Of a stretch of 6,997 nucleotides of DNA, positions 6,011 to 6,997 are shown one piece after another. The stretch spans positions 1-6,997 of the forward strand of contig JAIEMH010000160.1 of NCBI GenBank assembly GCA_019752245.1, written 5' to 3'. The notes beneath the pieces were generated by a model. The model saw nothing but the letters and a program-made list of their open reading frames with translations, did not search any database and was not told the DNA's origin. The position numbers and the translations under genes are program-made. The DNA is from Flavobacteriaceae bacterium. GTDB lineage: Bacteria > Bacteroidota > Bacteroidia > Flavobacteriales > Flavobacteriaceae. Position 1 is the stretch's first letter; every line of letters starts with the position of its first letter.

Positions 6011-6382
6011 ATGACTATTTGCTATTGTGGAAATCACTTACCGTTTGAAGATTGTTGCAAACCTTATATTGACGGATTGGTAAAAGCTCCAACTGCAGAG
6101 GCATTGATGCGTTCTAGATACAGTGCTTATGCAACTGGAGCAGCTGATTATTTAGTAGCAACAACTCATGCTTCAACTAGAAAAAAACATAAAAAAGCGG
6201 AAATTATGGAATGGTCTACAAGCAACAAATGGACCGGATTAGAAATAATACAAGCAACAGAAACAACTGTAACTTTCAAAGCTTCCTATTTAGACAATAG
6301 AAAACAGCCACAAGTACATTATGAAAAATCAACTTTTATTTTTGATGGAGGAAGTTGGTTTTACTTGGATGGAGAATATTAA
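6011..6382 (+). CDS. YchJ-like protein with an N-terminal SEC-C metal-binding motif
   Basis: The 123-residue protein starts with CYCGNHLPFEDCC (4-16), the SEC-C pattern, whose C4, C6, C15 and C16 should bind one zinc ion. Next comes PTAEALMRSRYSAYATG (27-43), the signature of the YchJ (UPF0225) family, which leads into an NTF2-like alpha+beta domain with KWTGLEI (73-79) and HYEKSTFIFDGGSWFYLDGE (103-122). E. coli YchJ, about 150 residues, carries a second SEC-C motif at its C-terminus; here the protein ends straight after the NTF2-like domain, so that motif is absent rather than mutated. The biochemical role of the family is unknown to me. It is the last gene of the plus-strand group, and its stop codon abuts a strong terminator. 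The start at 6011 is fixed by the Cys motif next to it and by the preceding stop at 6004. Confidence 0.92.
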   Translation: MTICYCGNHLPFEDCCKPYIDGLVKAPTAEALMRSRYSAYATGAADYLVATTHASTRKKHKKAEIMEWSTSNKWTGLEIIQATETTVTFKASYLDNRKQPQVHYEKSTFIFDGGSWFYLDGEY

Positions 6383-6415
6383 AAAACTGAAGCTTTAGAC
6401 TTCAGTTTTTTTTTT
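6382..6415. terminator. Strong intrinsic terminator, probably bidirectional
   Basis: Arms 6382-6392 and 6400-6410 (core ACTGAAG / CTTCAGT) pair perfectly around a 7-nt loop. On the plus strand ten T follow (6406-6415), ending the YchJ-like transcript. On the minus strand the A-run 6386-6381 gives six U, so the same hairpin can end the convergent membrane-protein gene at 6429-6656. Confidence 0.9.
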
Positions 6416-6428
6416 GTTTTAAGTATTT

Positions 6429-6656
6429 TTATTCTTCCTTAGATTCTGTTGGTGCTGTTTCTTGCATTTCCTCTTCTTCCTTTGGTGACAAAAAGTAAAG
6501 TGCTCCACCGACTACAATTAGTCCAATTTTTATTGCCCATGCAACAGTGTCACCCCAATTATAAATCCACATTAACAAAGTAGGAACTCTGTCTAAATAA
6601 TTCATAACAACAGCCAAGATACCTATTACTGCCATGAAACTTCCAATTTTTTTCAT
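6429..6656 (-). CDS. Small two-helix membrane protein of unknown function
   Basis: The 75-residue product has two predicted membrane helices (about 4-20 and 36-57) joined by a loop DRVPTLLMWIYNWGD (22-36) rich in aromatic residues, then an acidic tail (59-75, with EEEE at 60-63). The helices carry Gly residues (IGILAVV, GLIVVGGAL) that suggest close packing. The first helix starts right at the N-terminus, which fixes the start at 6656; it is more likely a membrane anchor than a cleaved signal peptide, as no Ala-x-Ala site follows. I recall similar small proteins in flavobacteria without a known role. It lies 54 nt after the effector-binding-domain gene on the same strand with no terminator between, so the two may be co-transcribed. 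Confidence 0.85.
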   Translation of the reverse strand: MKKIGSFMAVIGILAVVMNYLDRVPTLLMWIYNWGDTVAWAIKIGLIVVGGALYFLSPKEEEEMQETAPTESKEE

Positions 6657-6710
6657 ATTAAAATCGTTTAAAGGTTGGTTTTAGGAGTACAATATATAAA
6701 ATAAATCTTA

Positions 6711-6997
6711 TTAATTGATTTTTAGTACTTTAATCGGAATCCAAATTTCTTCTTCAGAAGTTGGATCGTTGTTTTTATATTTTTCTCCAAGAATTTCAAA
6801 TTGCGGACGATTATCCAATTGATATTCTGAGTTGGGCAACCACTCTGTATAAATTGTATTGAAAAAAGAAGCTGCATTACTTTGATCTCCTCTATAATTA
6901 AAAACGGCATACAATCCTGCTTCAATTTCTAATGTTTCCATAGCATCTGGAACAAAATCAAAACTTGTAACTACAACTGCAGCCCATTTTACAAAAG
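6711..6997 (-). CDS. GyrI-like / AraC effector-binding-domain protein, C-terminal part (cut by the window edge)
   Basis: The minus-strand frame is open from the window end to the TAA at 6713-6711, giving 94 residues of an incomplete protein; the Met at 6941 is internal. The visible part begins FVKWAAVVVTSFDFVP and goes on through GLYAVFNYRGD, the FFNTIYTEWLPNSEYQLDN stretch, PQFEILGEKY and EEEIWIPIK. This order (Gly-x-Tyr-Ala-x-Phe, then x-Glu-Trp-Leu-Pro-x-Ser, then a final Ile-Pro-Ile-Lys strand) is typical of the GyrI-like small-molecule-binding domain, also found at the C-terminus of AraC-type regulators such as Rob. The Glu in the EWLP helix is the residue that often contacts cationic ligands in this fold. 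Whether a DNA-binding domain precedes it cannot be seen. Stand-alone versions are common in Bacteroidota. Confidence 0.87.
   Translation of the reverse strand, partial: FVKWAAVVVTSFDFVPDAMETLEIEAGLYAVFNYRGDQSNAASFFNTIYTEWLPNSEYQLDNRPQFEILGEKYKNNDPTSEEEIWIPIKVLKIN

Noticed and set aside
5831..6037. Open minus-strand frame of 68 codons over the small basic gene
   Set aside because: It is antisense to the lysine-rich gene, which explains its Phe-rich product, and it crosses into the YchJ-like gene.
6722..6925. A second minus-strand frame of 67 codons at the right end
   Set aside because: It overlaps the GyrI-like gene in another frame and has no protein-family features, while the frame at 6711 matches the domain throughout.

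Overview
The window looks like ordinary chromosome from a low-GC member of the Bacteroidota, most likely Flavobacterium or a close relative in the Flavobacteriaceae. Several things point there: strongly AT-rich DNA, start codons without clear Shine-Dalgarno sequences, Bacteroidota-type -7 boxes (TAnnTTTG), a type III glutamine synthetase, signal peptides ending in Ala-Gln before the mature protein, and several small protein families I associate with flavobacteria. I see no mobile element, CRISPR array, tRNA or rRNA.

Layout. Positions 1-1103 (minus strand) hold two tandem OmpA-like genes. The second is cut by the window edge, and its start codon directly abuts the stop codon of the first. Upstream of them on the same strand, behind a clear intrinsic terminator, lies the type III glutamine synthetase gene (1210-3399). 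A 184-bp divergent promoter region (3400-3583) separates it from a TerC/Alx-family membrane protein (3584-4555, plus). A terminator oriented for the minus strand closes the next gene, a small lipoprotein (4623-5132, minus). Divergent from the lipoprotein runs a plus-strand group: a two-copy DUF1543 protein (5223-5786), a 46-residue basic protein not obvious from ORF length alone (5864-6004), and a YchJ-like SEC-C protein (6011-6382), ended by a strong hairpin at 6382-6415 that can work in both directions. The right end, on the minus strand, has a two-helix membrane protein (6429-6656) and the C-terminal part of a GyrI-like/AraC effector-binding-domain protein (6711 to the edge).

How the genes relate. 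Most look like independent housekeeping or envelope genes. Glutamine synthetase handles ammonium assimilation, the TerC protein probably metal-ion homeostasis, and the OmpA-like pair and the lipoprotein belong to the cell envelope. The only tight gene pairs are the two OmpA-like genes and the 46-residue gene with the YchJ-like gene (6-nt gap). I found no convincing new multi-gene system. The items most worth a second look are the paired OmpA-like genes with an altered second domain, the repeated TTATACCCTA elements around the glutamine synthetase promoter, the internal duplication in the DUF1543 protein, and the unannotated-size basic protein coupled to the YchJ-like gene.
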